From NCBI GenBank assembly GCA_023014485.1, contig JAJOZX010005785.1, positions 199,001 to 263,000 of the forward strand: a stretch of DNA of 64,000 bases, given 5' to 3'. The first letter of the stretch is position 1; the number at the start of each line of letters is the position of its first letter. The notes under the pieces were generated by a model that did no database searches, was not told the origin of the DNA, and saw only the letters and a program-made list of their open reading frames with translations. The translations under genes and the position numbers were made by a program. Origin of the DNA: Bathynomus jamesi (lineage: Eukaryota; Arthropoda; Malacostraca; Isopoda; Cirolanidae). Shown one piece after another: positions 33,963 through 44,639 of the stretch.

Positions 33963-34764
33963 ATTAAAAGAAAGCAAATGTAAAGGCGATAAAAGTGTGG
34001 CGGGAAATTATAGGCCAATCAGTTTAACGTCTATTGTAGGTAAGCTACTTGAATCAATAATTAGGATCGTATAGTCGAACACTTAGAATTGCATAACTTC
34101 GTTAGAAATACGCAGCACGGTTTTAGTCGAAACAAATCTTGCTTAACTAATCTTTTAGAATTTTTTCAAAGCGTGGTTGAAGTTTACGATAGTCATCGGG
34201 CGGTTGATGTAGTGTATTTAGATATTCAAAAAGCGTTTGACACCGTACCGCACTAAAGACTCATTGAAAAATCTAAGGTTCATGGAATCAGGGGCGTAGT
34301 AACAAATTGGATAGAAGAGTGGTTGCGAGGTAGGAAACAGAGGGTGGTCGTTGATGGAGCGGAATCGTCTTGGGCTAATGTAGCGAGTGACGTTCCGCAG
34401 GGTTCTGTATTGGGCCCCTTGCTTTTTCTTATATATATTAACGATTTAGATGTCAGCCGAGTCAGTACAGTTTCAAAATTTGCGGATGAAACGAAGTTAG
34501 CTGGTAGGGCGATTAATCCATAGAGGAAGATCTGAATAAAATCGTTGATTTTCAATCACATGGCAAATGAGATTTAACGTCGATAAGTGCGAAATTTTAC
34601 ATATAGGTTCGCGTAACGATAATTTTGCGTATAGTATGTCAGGGAAGGAGTTAGCAAGCGTAGAGCAGTTAAAAGGTTTAGGAGTTATTGCCACTGGTGA
34701 TTTAAAAGTAGCGAAACAAAGTACAGCAGTGGTCATTAAAGCGAACAAAGTGCTAGGTTTATAA
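33963..34764 (+). pseudogene. LINE-d RT segment, second duplicate
   Basis: Repeats the RT region of the first unit: [51 protein letters not shown] (Gly to Asp change) and FADETK. Ends at the DD37E element. Confidence 0.85.
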
Positions 34765-36123
34765 AGGGTTCCAAAAAACCTTAGCCCCCCATTTGCAGCT
34801 TACATGTTTACTTATATCGAAATAGTTTTTAGTGATTATAAAAATATATAAAATTCTTTATTTATTGCAGGTATTAAAATTACTCTAGCTGATAAAGTGA
34901 CAATATAATGGCTTCTCAATTAATTGGTGATTCGGAGAGGCAACGTCTGATAGATCGCATACGAGCAATAACATTTCGGGAAGCTCCTGATGCTGGAGCC
35001 ACCTTTATAACACGTTCATGGGTTGCCAAAAAGTCGAGAAGAAGTGAGGACTTCGTCAAAAGAAATTGGAATAAAACTTTGGATGAATGTGAAATGGATA
35101 CAACTAAATCTGGGCGCCCAAATTTGCCACTCTCTCAGGAAACAAAGGACATCATTGAAAGTGGTACGCGTAAGCGGAAAAACAGCTGTACTAAACTTTC
35201 TAGAGAGATCGAAGTGTTAATAGGACAGATCGTTAGTGGTGAGATCATTCGACTGTACCGTCATAGGCAAGGTTTAAAGCCTTGGCATGAACTTCCAAAG
35301 CCAAGAAAATCTCAACTTAACATCGATGACAGAATGTGGTTTGCCCATTATCTTGAAGATTGGGATGTGGATGATTTCATGCATTTAGCTGTCTCCGATG
35401 AATTTTTTTGTTTACGTAACACGTCGGCCAAACTGCCTAACTGCCTAACAAGACCAGATGAAATCGATGACAATAAACATTATCGCGAATTATTAAAAAG
35501 TCCAGACTGTGTTGGTGTGTTTGTTTTGTTCACTGCAAAGAAGCTCATGTGGGTGCTGAAGTCAAATGGTCAGAGCTGGGATGGACAGTATTTTCGTGAT
35601 ATTATTCTATCCCAGCATGTCATTCCTTTTCTAAGAAACCCAAACAATGTTATGGATGTCGATCAGGTCACACTTCTGCACGATAAGGCCCACTGCTTTA
35701 AGGCATTAGCCACTCAACAGTTGTTGCGGAACCATGAGATCCATTTCTTTGGAAATGAAGAATGACCAGGAAATTCTCCTGACCTGAACGTCTGTGAACA
35801 CATTGGATCAGTTATAAAGGACAATGTTGAATGTCTCTTGTTTCAAGAACCTGCAGCAAATCGATTTTCGAAGGATACAATGACGCAACACATTGAAACT
35901 GTTTTAGCAAATTTGCGTAACGATCAAGATCTATTCACGTCACTTTTGGCAGGCTACCCAAAGCGAATTCAGGCTGTCTTGGAAGCCAATGGCGGGAACA
36001 CCAAGTTTTAATTGTTTCTCATTAAATGCAGGATTAAATTCTCTTTTGTAAGGTATGTTTAGTTTTACTGTACCTCTAATGGTTTAGGCCATGGGCGGGG
36101 GGGCTAAGGTTTATTGGAGCCCC
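34765..36123 (+). mobile_element. DD37E Tc1/mariner-related element
   Basis: Ends share GGGTTCCAAAAAACCTTAGC (left) and, inverted, GGGCTCCAATAAACCTTAGC (right). It is inserted in LINE-d between VLGL and the NFEYKSRDF block. A TA duplication is not clear on the right. Length about 1.36 kb. Confidence 0.75.
34908..36011 (+). pseudogene. DD37E transposase with one in-frame TGA
   Basis: The ATG at 34908 opens an HTH region with TFITRSWVAKKSRRSEDFVKR and SGRPNLPLS. Catalytic blocks: AVSDEFFCLRNT (Asp), LLHDKAHCFKAL (Asp) and SPDLNVCEHIGS (Glu). The last two are 37 residues apart counting the interrupting TGA at 35762 (GNEE-stop-PGNSPDLN), where a Trp codon TGG is expected. The frame then continues to YPKRIQAVLEANGG and a TAA near 36011. 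One stop is the only visible defect. Confidence 0.8.
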
Positions 36124-36630
36124 GTGGTTCGGAATTTTGAGTACAAATCGCGCGATTTTATTGTTCCTCTTTATAAATCATTAGTTAGACCCCATTTGGA
36201 GTACGCGATCCAATTTTGGAATCCGCATATGCGAAAAGATATAGACAAAATCGAAAGAGTTCAAAGACGAGCAACTAAGATGATTCCGTCGCTTTGGTCG
36301 AAGTCGTACGAGGATAGGCTTAAGGAGTTAAAATTGACTACACTCGAGACAAGGAGGCTAAGGGGTGATCTAATCCAGGTTTTCAAAATTATGAATGAGT
36401 TCGATAACGTAGAGAGATAGCTTTTTCGAAATATATCAATATAATAGGACTAGATATAACGGGTGTAAGTTGACAAGTAGAAGGTTCGAGACAGTAGTTG
36501 CCAAAACCTTTTTACGCATAGAATAGTAAATAGGTGGAATAGTTTGCCGGTAGAAGTAATTAGTAGCACGTCTATAAACATGTTTAAAAATCGATTAGAC
36601 GCATATGTTGATAGATTGGGTATAGTTTAA
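36124..36630 (+). pseudogene. LINE-d ORF2 C-terminal region
   Basis: After the DD37E element the LINE resumes: NFEYKSRDFIVPLYKSLVRP, HLEYAIQFWNPHMRKDID, IERVQRRATKMIP, RLKELKLTTLETRRLRGDLI and, past a frameshift at 36417, RRFETVVAK and RWNSLPVEVISSTSINMFKN, the usual end of CR1/jockey-type ORF2. Confidence 0.85.
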
Positions 36631-36805
36631 GGTAGTAAAATTAAGGCTTTGTTGTTCGGAACTCACGTAAAATTGTAGGTCCCCTCCGCCACCACGGAAG
36701 ACATGGACAATACTCAATTACGAACACAGTTAGGTAGACCAGCCATGAGTGGATCTAGGGTCTTTGTTGGTCTGAAATATTATAACATTATAACATTATA
36801 TACAC

Positions 36806-36810
<5 letters not shown>

Positions 36811-36882
<72 letters not shown>
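36811..36882. repeat. (TA)n microsatellite
   Basis: TA run immediately left of E3. Confidence 0.95.
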
Positions 36883-36885
<3 letters not shown>

Positions 36886-37310
36886 GGTGGTCCAAAAAAT
36901 AAAAAGTCAAAATTTTAGAAGTGGTACCTTTTATTTTTGTGACAAATATGAGAAACTAATGTATGCGAAATATTTTAATAATTGAAGTATATTTAGAGGT
37001 CGCTCAGTGGACATGCCCTGTTTCTCATTGCTATCATCAATCATAAAAATTGTATTTTTACACGCACATGCAGTTTTGTATATATCACTGAACACAAACA
37101 AGCTATATAATTTATCATACATTTTATCATATTTTGTGTTTGAAGATGGTCCAGCACCCAGATTAACTAGTAGGCTTATGTTGGGCCTCGGACAGTGAGA
37201 CCGATGATCAGAGACAATCTGAAGAAGAAACTGTTTTTGATCATCTTTTGTGAGACGATCACTGAAGTCAGTTATAAGCTTAATTCCCCGCTCTGCTGTG
37301 TCATTTACAA

Positions 37311-37510
37311 CCACGCTTCTCAAACTAGGGGTCGCGACCCCTCAGGGGGTCGCGTAAATATTTGGGGGTCGCAGAAACATTTGAAAATATTATTGTTTTC
37401 ATAAATATACAGTGTTAGTACCTATTGCTTTTATGACATTGAGTGAAGGGTCGCGAAAAAATTTGTCTGATCCAAAGGGGTCGCAAGTGAAAAAAGTTTG
37501 AGAAGCCCTG
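37311..37510. mobile_element. 200-bp hAT MITE inside E3
   Basis: Inverted ends (C)CTTCTCAAACT and AGTTTGAGAAGCCCTG; perfect target duplication ATTTACAA (37303-37310, 37511-37518), again nnnTAnnn. Interior has four GGGGTCGC-type boxes. It interrupts the AER block of the E3 transposase. Confidence 0.9.
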
Positions 37511-38325
37511 ATTTACAACCTTGAGACTTTCAATACAACTCTTGGCTATTAGAAATTAGTTCGTATTTTCCCAATCCTGTGGATCCGCCTCTTTGATAAA
37601 TCCGCGCTCTAGTCCAAGAATGTTGAAGAAGGTCATTATATTGCGAGATACAAAATTTGCTTAAGTTCTGGTTGGAATTGTAGAAGGATCCGATTTTATC
37701 TGTTCTAAATAATTTTCATTTCCTGGATTTTTCAAAGCTTTGACCATGTTTCTCTTGGTTATTGTATCCATGTCAGGATCGAAAAAGGACAAAGCAATCA
37801 TTTCTTCAGATAAATACCAAAGGTGCCTCAAAAAAGCCTTCAGTCCTACGTACACTGGCAATAGCCTCATTAACATTTCTGTAATTGTATAAAGATTTGA
37901 GAAACATCAGGTCATTTGCTGGTGCAGCTGTTGGATGAGGACAGGAAATCCAAGCTTTGGTATACAATAAGCAAACAAAAAGGCTAATGTCTTTTAAACA
38001 TTTTCCCTCTCTTGCGGTCAAACAGAACTGTCGTTTGAACATCCAGACTTTTATAGTGTACAAAGCCTTAGCCATCCAGCTGGCCCTGTGCATTAGGGTG
38101 GCCCACTTTTCAATTTTTTTTTAAAGTATAGGTTATCGTAGTTTTTCCCATTATTTGGCACTATACTAGCACATTGGTACCATTTTTACAAAAATTGATC
38201 AATATTTAGGGGTCTCGCATCGACCTTGAAATTACGAGTTTTTTTTTAAAATGCGTACCTTTTAACTTTTTACTGAATCAAGATAAATCATTAAGTCGTT
38301 TGGTGTGCCTTCCAATGTCATACGA

Positions 38326-41126
38326 CTAAGACTTCTTGAAGTCGCCGAGCTCTTTCCGGTTCTTTTCCACCACTTGCAGAAGATCCTGCAGCTGTGCCTC
38401 GTCCTTTGTGACCGTGTTCGCATAGTCTTGTATCAGTTGGACTCCTCTTTCAGCGACGTCATTGGTGACCTGGAGATTAGAGATCACATCCTTCAGACGA
38501 GAAAAGTCCTCGTTCTCGTCCCACTTATCAGCTGGCAGGGTGAGCCACGGAGACCCATACATCTTCAGACCTGCAAATAAGAACCAGGACTCGTCGATCA
38601 GGTCGGGGAGTAGCGTCATCTCGTCGACTGAGACGTTCTCGTATGTGAAGTCTTTGGGTACAGGGAGGTGGGACAGCTTCTCTGCCATCTGTTGCTTCAC
38701 AGTGCCATCCACCTTGTTGCTGCATAGAGCGAAGATGACGGTCTGAGGCCTCAGATACCAGAAGTGCCGCCTCATCACTGCCAGTGACGCTTCTGCCACC
38801 TCGCGGTCCACTGCCCTATACCTCAGAAAACGCTGGTATTGTACCAGGTCATTCAACGGCGCATTAGCTGCTACAGGGGCCGCCAACCAAGCTGGTACGT
38901 ACAGAAGAGCGATGAACACCACGATCCTGTGCAGTTTGTCGACCAGCTCGGCGTCGAGCTCCAGCTGCCTACTGAACATCAGCAGTTTTGTGTAGTAGAT
39001 GACCTGAAACAGAATAGGCACCATTGTAAGTAAGACAGGTTTATTGTTACCAATTACTTTGTTTGCTTTATAATGAAATGTTTATCTTTGAATAACATTT
39101 AAACTTATCTCTAGATTATTTTTGTTTGAAAATACTAACTTTAGCCATCCATCTTGCGTGGTGGTAGGCTCCTGGGCGCATGAGGTGAATGCCACGGCGT
39201 GGTTGTGTCCCGAGAACCAGGAGCGTGATCTCTGCCACTTCCCGGTAATCGTCTCTGACGAAACCAGAAGCTGTGCTCAGGAAGCTGACCGCCGCGTCCC
39301 GGAGTTCTATTAGCCACGTACTCCCCGCCAGATTCTCGACCTGCAGCTTGCAGTAGGTCGAGAGATCGAGCTCGTCCCATCTTCAAAAATAATAAACAAG
39401 AAAATTGTGTGAGAAAACCCTGAAGTTCCGGTTTGGCTTGCTGTTTTATAAACTAGTGGAATATTATGTGTGTCCTAACTTTACCTTGCACAAAAAATGA
39501 ACTAACCTTCTCTTCAACTGCTGAAACAAAGGATCAGTTGGTGCCGTAGTCCTTCCGAGCAGGGTGACGGCTACTGCCCCCACGATAAGTTCTAGGACGT
39601 GATGACGGCATCCCAGCTGGAGTAGCGGTCGCCCGAGCATGTTTTCCAGCCGGACAACTGCACCCTGCACCCTCCCCGTGTTGGTGGAAGTGGTGTCGAA
39701 GCAGAGTCCGATGACGCTCTCCTCACATCCCCAATCTTCGAGAGCATGTATGGTTGCCCGCGCCTGCGACAGTCCGGTGCCGTCAGCAACAGCTGGGACT
39801 GACAGCAACTTTCCTTCTGTGCAATGAGGAGCCCCGGAGATGAGAATTGCTTGGCGGTGCTCCGCCGTTCCAAGGAAGTTCTGAAACACATGCCATATAT
39901 TTCAATTTCATGGTTGTAAAGTAACCTATTTTTGTTCACATTCAGTTCTCTTTTTAATTGATATTATGCTTCATGAATCTCATTACTAAATTGATAGCTA
40001 TGAAAACTTAATCAACTGACCTTGACCATTTTGCCATCCCAGTGGACAACAGTGTGCCTCGGTGGCGTGAAGGAGTCCTTCACAGCCGTCGCCACTTCAC
40101 GGCGATGTGACACTCTTCCCCGGCGAGCCGTTTCTTTCGAGATGCTGATCTGATTGAGGTCTGCTGGTGGATCCGCCGAACGTGTGATAGCAGCCACAAT
40201 GCTTACTACCTATGTAGAGAATGGAAAGTGGAAAGGAAACTGTCAAGAATACATGTGGGTTACGGGACACTTTAAAACTGACGCTATCGATAAATACTAT
40301 ACACAATACGCACCTCATTATTGGATATGCGGAAACGATCAGCCACTTCCATGACAGCAGGTGCATTAAGGATGCGGCGAGGAAGATTGACAGACACACT
40401 TGGCTCTTTCGGCAGGGGGAACGATAGTTCTGTCTCCGACTCTCCTGACATGCCAGTATCATCATTCTCCATGGCCTTATCTCCGGTTTCGTATGCACAC
40501 TTTGAGGTTTGCGGCTCCTGGCGAGGACGTTTTCTTCCTTCCTGTAGCTTTCTTTTTACAGCGAAAACTTTATCGTTCCCGCTCGTCGTTGCCACCCGAG
40601 GACCACGTTGATCGAGGTAGAAGTCAATGTCTTCTTTCTTGTCCTTGTCGGACAGCAGTCGATTCTTCTTTATATCTTCGACAGCGTCAGATGCTCCGAT
40701 ATCCCACAGCTTGTCCACACTGTCCGAAAACTTCTGCCGTTTTCCTCCGGCGTCAGTTTCTCGTTTTCTGCTCTTTTGGAGTAAGTGCCACTCTTTCCAC
40801 AATGCCTCTAGCTTCCGTTCGCAGTTGAGCTTTGTGATTGGTTTAATGCGGGCCATGTTCCAAAACTTTAAGACGTTGTTTACGGTTTCTTTGAATGCGT
40901 CTTTCCTGTTAGCAGTGTACTGGATAACACTGAAGAAGTATTGCAAAACCTGCCGTGTTGTTGGCAATTTGCTACCACTGATGGAGGACGACGGTTGGCC
41001 AACTAAAAAAATTTCCGAGGCCGATCTTAGAGAAGGTAGCGATGTTATTTTCGCCTTTCTTTTTGATGACTCTCTATTTGTAGCTTCAAGAGTTCTTCCA
41101 GTTATGGTTGCCATCGATTTGTCCAT
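38326..41126 (-). CDS. E4 hAT-like transposase, five exons, 764 aa, intact
   Basis: Predicted coding exons on the minus strand are 41126-40314, 40209-40021, 39880-39507, 39380-39140 and 39003-38326. All four introns have GT...AG borders, and the phases (0, 0, 2, 0) restore one 764-aa frame without stops. Another AG acceptor near 41175 suggests a 5' UTR intron. Domains: N-terminal DNA-binding-like domain (about 50-135, LPTTRQVLQYFF and FWNMARIKPI), a basic linker with RKRPRQE, HWDGK with D329, CFDTTSTNTG with D396, CRHH (C425, H428), ARWMAK (R535, W536) and NDVAERG with E724. The order D, D, CxxH, RW, E fits a hAT fold. It would mobilise E4 and perhaps E1, E3 and E5. Start at 41126 is the first ATG after the acceptor. 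Confidence 0.82.
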
Positions 41127-41261
41127 GACAAAGGATGAGGAACTCAGACAGAATTTCAAAATGTTATGATCTGCAAAAAAAGAAATAGGTTAGGTACCTG
41201 GCACAGGCATAGTGCATTTTCTAATTACCTATATACATTATACATTCAGCCCGGGTATGGT

Positions 41262-41345
41262 GACTCATTTTTTTGAAAAGTATAGGTGATCGTGGTTTTT
41301 CCCATTATTTGGCACTATACTAGCACATTGGTATTACCTGTATAC
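41262..41345 (+). repeat. Extra truncated copy of the E4 terminal repeat
   Basis: GAAAAGTATAGGTGATCGTGG followed by CCCATTATTTGGCACTATAC matches the left end of E4 in the same orientation, yet lies next to the right TIR (41365-41637), so the right end carries a small inverted pair. It may be a trace of an earlier insertion or of end-on-end rearrangement. Confidence 0.8.
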
Positions 41346-42494
41346 AGGCACAACCTTTAAACCGTTAGTCGTATGACATTGGTAGGCACACCAAACGACT
41401 TCTCTCATTAAGAGGATTCAGAAAACATCCCTACTTAATGATTTATCTTGATTCAGTAAAAAGTTAAAAAGTACGCATTTTAAAAAAAAAACTAGTAATT
41501 TCAAGGTCGATGCGAGACCCCTAAATATTGATCAATTTTTGTAAAAATGGTACCAATGTGCTAGTATAGTGCCAAATAATGGGAAAAACCACGATCACCT
41601 ATACTTTTAAAAAAAAATTGAAAAGTGGGCCACCCTACTGTGCATTGCCCCTGGAGCAATCAGTCGAATGCCTTGTGGTGGGGTACCACCAAGAAATATG
41701 AGAGTAAGCTCAACAAGTTCATGATAATCATCCCGAAGCTGGAAATTGGATGGAAGAGTTTTGTTTGCAAACTCAATGATTTCAGATCTCAAATTCATAT
41801 TTTTCAGAATTTCTGAGCAATGTTGGTCGGTCAGTGCTGTATCAAAGTGTTCTTTGTCAAGTGATGACCATTTTTGACGGAAACGCTTGAACAGACCTAT
41901 TTCTGGAGCGGCTGATGGCCCCAAACTCTGATTGAAAACATCACTTAGAACTATTTCGTACATGTGATGCCTACATGCACAATATAGCAGTCATCTTTCA
42001 AGTTTAACCTGAAGCAATTGACAAGCACCAAATTTTGCCACAGTGTTGGATGCCGATGTATCTGCGCACAGAGCTTTAACTTGATTCAGGATTTTCCAGT
42101 CTTAAAGAGCGTTGTATACAGCTTGACTTATTGCTTACCCTGTACCAATATCTGTACCAATATCACATCCTATTTCGTCATATTATAGTATTGAATAGTA
42201 AATGTAAATTGAATAGTAAATAGTAAATTGAATAGTAAATTCATACATTCCTTCTTTATACAATGAGAAATATCTACTATTTGACTTTCAAAACCTGCAA
42301 TAAAAGTAGATATTTGCGACGGATTAGCAAAATAGCAAAAAATTAAAGGGCGTTGAGCAACCTCTAAATATTGTCGTATCAAAACCAAACTTTACAGGAT
42401 TAATTAGCGTGGTAAATGTAACAAATTGCAAAGGTACCACGTAAAATATTTAAATGTTTTTATTTTTCTATTTATTATGGACAACCCTAAATTT

Positions 42495-42570
42495 TATATA
42501 TATATATACTTATATATATATATATATAAATATTATATATATATACTGTATATATACATATTGTGTGGTG

Positions 42571-42642
<72 letters not shown>

Positions 42643-42667
42643 CGTATATATATATATATATATATAC
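42495..42667. repeat. (TA)n microsatellite block
   Basis: TA-rich tract with short TGTG interruptions; predicted Tyr-Ile ORFs are artefacts. Confidence 0.95.
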
Positions 42668-43160
42668 AGTACCGTGAAAAAGTATGAGTCCACTGTCAAT
42701 CTGATAAATATTAGATAATCTGTCGTATGAAAATTGGTTTTGATACTAAAATACACATTAACTAGAACCTCTGGTTCATATTAACGTATAACTAAGTTAT
42801 TACTTAAGTGTATAAAGTTGTATTAGCTGGATGACCCGCTAGCCTGCATAAATTGGACTTGAGGGTTGATTTATTATATTACTTATAACGCATGTGTTTA
42901 AAGATCTAGCTAACTAGTGATGATGGATCTGCAGTAAATGCTCCTAAGCTATTGTTATATCACTATTTAGAATTAAAAGTATTGACATATTCACTTAAAT
43001 TCTGAAAATAAATTTATCCAAAACGTTTCTCATAATAATCTTATTGAGTTAATTAAGCTTTGCGTCAAAGATTGTAAATTTCAGTTTGAAATATGTTTTA
43101 TGCTATGTCGTTTGCATTAGCGATGGGAAATCCCTTTCACTGTACTAGCTAATTTATATA
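42668..43160. other. AT-rich stretch, nothing recognised
   Basis: No supported gene or repeat. CAGTACCGTGAAAAAGTA at 42666 following a TA tract may be the start of a mariner-like end, but no partner was found. Confidence 0.4.
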
Positions 43161-44531
43161 AGGTTGTAACATATATTCTGCTCGATTTTTTAGTTCATTC
43201 AGAACAAAAATTAAATGACTTATAAAGACAAATTTGCTCGACTTTTTAGTTTATTCACAACAAAAATTAAATGACATAATGACAAATTAATCGTCAATAT
43301 AATTCCCTTCTTTTTCTATAACCTCCTCCCACCTGTAGAAAAGTTTTTATGCCACGTTCGAAGAAATCCCTTGGTTACTTCGTTTTCGATAGCTTCCCTG
43401 GATTGCAACTTTTGTCCATCTAGGTGGTGTTGCAGACTTCTGAATAAATGGTAGTCTGAAGGTGCGATGTCCGAAGAATAAGGTGGATGAGGCATTTTCT
43501 CCCAACCAAATGCCTCCAATTGAGCACTGGTGATTCGAGCAGTGTGAGGGCGCGCGTTAGCCTGGTGGAATAGAACACCTCTGCGATTAATTAATGCAGG
43601 ACGTATTTCTTGTAATACCATCTTCAATCGTTGGAGTTGTTGGCAGTAGACTTCAGCTGTGATTGTTTGGTTATCTGGCAGAAGCTCAAAATGAATAATT
43701 CCCTGCATATCCCACCAAACGCATAGCAAAATTTTCTCTAGATGGGGTCCATTCCTTGGTTGAGGTTCAGGCTTTGTTTCACGGCTAAGCCACTGATGTC
43801 GACGCTTAATATTTTTATAGAGAACCCATTTTTCATCCTATTGACGATCCGATTCTAAAACGGTGCCTGCAGTTGCCAAGAATGCAGTGATGTGCAAATA
43901 TCGATTCGATGTTGAAGATTCGCTTGTGACAAATCATGCGGAACCCATTTTCCAACCTTCACTACTTTACCTAACAGCTTCAAATGACGATGAATGGTCA
44001 TATGGCTAACGCCGAGTTGCAGGCCAAGTTCTCTTACAGTTACCGTTGGGTTTTGCTCCACTGTTGCTTCCAACAACTCTTCATCTAACTCATTTGGTCG
44101 TCCTGTTCGTTGATAATCTTTCAGAGTGAAGTCTCCATTTCTGAAGTTGTCAAACCATCTCCTACACATCCATTCGCTCACAACATCATTTCCATAAACT
44201 CTCTGAATGTTTCTTGCAGATTCACTCGCGTTAGATCCTTTATGGAACTCATACAGCATCACATATCGAATATACTCTTTCGTGGCTCCATGTTTTTCCA
44301 ATTACTGTAATATCGTAGGGGTAGCGTTGTAACTGTATGAAAAACACCAGAGAAAATATTCATTAGCCTAATCTTACACTATCCCAAGTCATTCTGTATC
44401 GTGAAAAAAACCTGTGCGAACCTGTCACCGCGTGTATTTTGCAACATTTCTAAAACTATTTCACATTATCTTGAGGTTATTCTATTATCCATCGTCCGTT
44501 TTCTAATCGAGCAGAATTCATGTTACAACCT
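43161..44531 (-). mobile_element. DD34D mariner, defective
   Basis: Inverted ends AGGTTGTAACAT...TTCTGCTCGATT (43161) and the complement ending at 44531. TA lies at 43159-43160; the right flank is GATATA, so the duplication is imperfect. Length 1371 bp, with one broken transposase on the minus strand. Confidence 0.8.
43316..44301 (-). pseudogene. Mariner (DD34D) transposase, inactivated
   Basis: N-terminal part 44301-43855: IRYVMLYEFHKGSNASES, RRWFDNFRNGDF, RPNELDEELL and SHMTIHRHLKLLGK, the paired HTH of Mos1-like mariners. A frameshift and stop near 43840 precede DEKWVLYKN. The second part 43729-43316 has CVWWDMQGIIHFELL, FHQANARPHTA and SSDIAPSDYHLF. In the usual HDNARPH block the catalytic Asp is replaced (reads QANARPH), so the protein would be dead even without the frameshift. 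Confidence 0.88.
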
Positions 44532-44639
44532 GATATATGGAATTTTTTGAAAGTAGAAATTTGCCTACGTTGTTAATTTTAACCTGGTTTGGTACAGGTA
44601 TATACAGTAGATGATTTTATGCCTTTGGCCTAATAATTT

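Larger units (their letters stand above)
32877..35044 (+). repeat. Tandem duplication, two 1084-bp units
   Basis: AGATTAAAAGAAAGCAAATG at 32877 recurs at 33961, exactly 1084 bp later, and the text stays nearly identical to TCGAGAAGAA before both 33960 and 35043. Each unit holds LINE-d RT sequence plus the left end and N-terminus of the DD37E element. Only scattered substitutions separate the units (for example CGTCTTTGAAG/CGTGGTTGAAG). Confidence 0.9.
30541..36640 (+). mobile_element. CR1-like LINE-d with esterase ORF1, duplicated and invaded
   Basis: ORF1 (30548-31438), ORF2 endonuclease (31505-32490), RT (32500-33680) and, after a DD37E insertion, the C-terminal region (36124-36630). A 1084-bp segment spanning RT and the left part of the DD37E element is present twice in tandem (32877-33960, 33961-35044). 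Multiple frameshifts. Confidence 0.8.
38094..41637 (-). mobile_element. E4: apparently complete hAT-like transposon
   Basis: Ends TAGGGTGGCCCACTTTTCAA and complement; perfect 8-bp duplication CTGTGCAT (38086-38093, 41638-41645). TIRs run about 235 bp on the left (38094-38328) and 273 bp on the right (41365-41637), the difference being an indel near 41400. The left TIR reaches the transposase stop codon. The motif ATATTTAGGGGTCTCGC lies 113-114 bp inside both ends. A third, truncated copy of the end lies at 41262-41340. Length 3544 bp. Confidence 0.88.
36931..42175 (-). pseudogene. E3 hAT-like transposase, 5'-deleted and twice interrupted
   Basis: The gene remnant starts near 42175 with ALCADTSASNT (second catalytic Asp), then CRHHMYEIVLSDVF (CxxH), LGPSAAPEIGLFKRFRQKW, a helical block, GGTPPQG and IAPGAMH. 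E4 splits it exactly in the RW motif (APGAMH at 41645, then RASWMAK at 38093; the Arg-Trp pair reads Arg-Ala-Ser-Trp). It continues with FLRHLWYLSEEM. A MITE at 37311 splits the C-terminal block SLKVVN/DTAERG. The AER Glu is present. N-terminal ~330 residues are absent. Confidence 0.8.
36883..42489 (-). mobile_element. E3: hAT-like transposon, truncated, hosts E4 and a MITE
   Basis: Ends TAGGGTGGTCCA (left) and, inverted, TAGGGTTGTCCA (right); GTGGTACCTTT also occurs inverted near both ends. Subterminal TAGAGGT(C/T)GCTCA lies 111 bp (36994) and 123 bp (42366) inside the ends. The left flank is (AT)n and the right flank AATTTTAT, so a duplication cannot be confirmed. E4 and a 200-bp MITE are nested. 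Without them E3 is about 1.85 kb and lacks the N-terminal half of the gene. Confidence 0.75.

Noticed and set aside
38326..41126. E4 coding exons as a domesticated host gene
   Set aside because: The gene sits between matching TIRs and a perfect target duplication inside another transposon, so it is a mobile-element gene; no sign of co-option.
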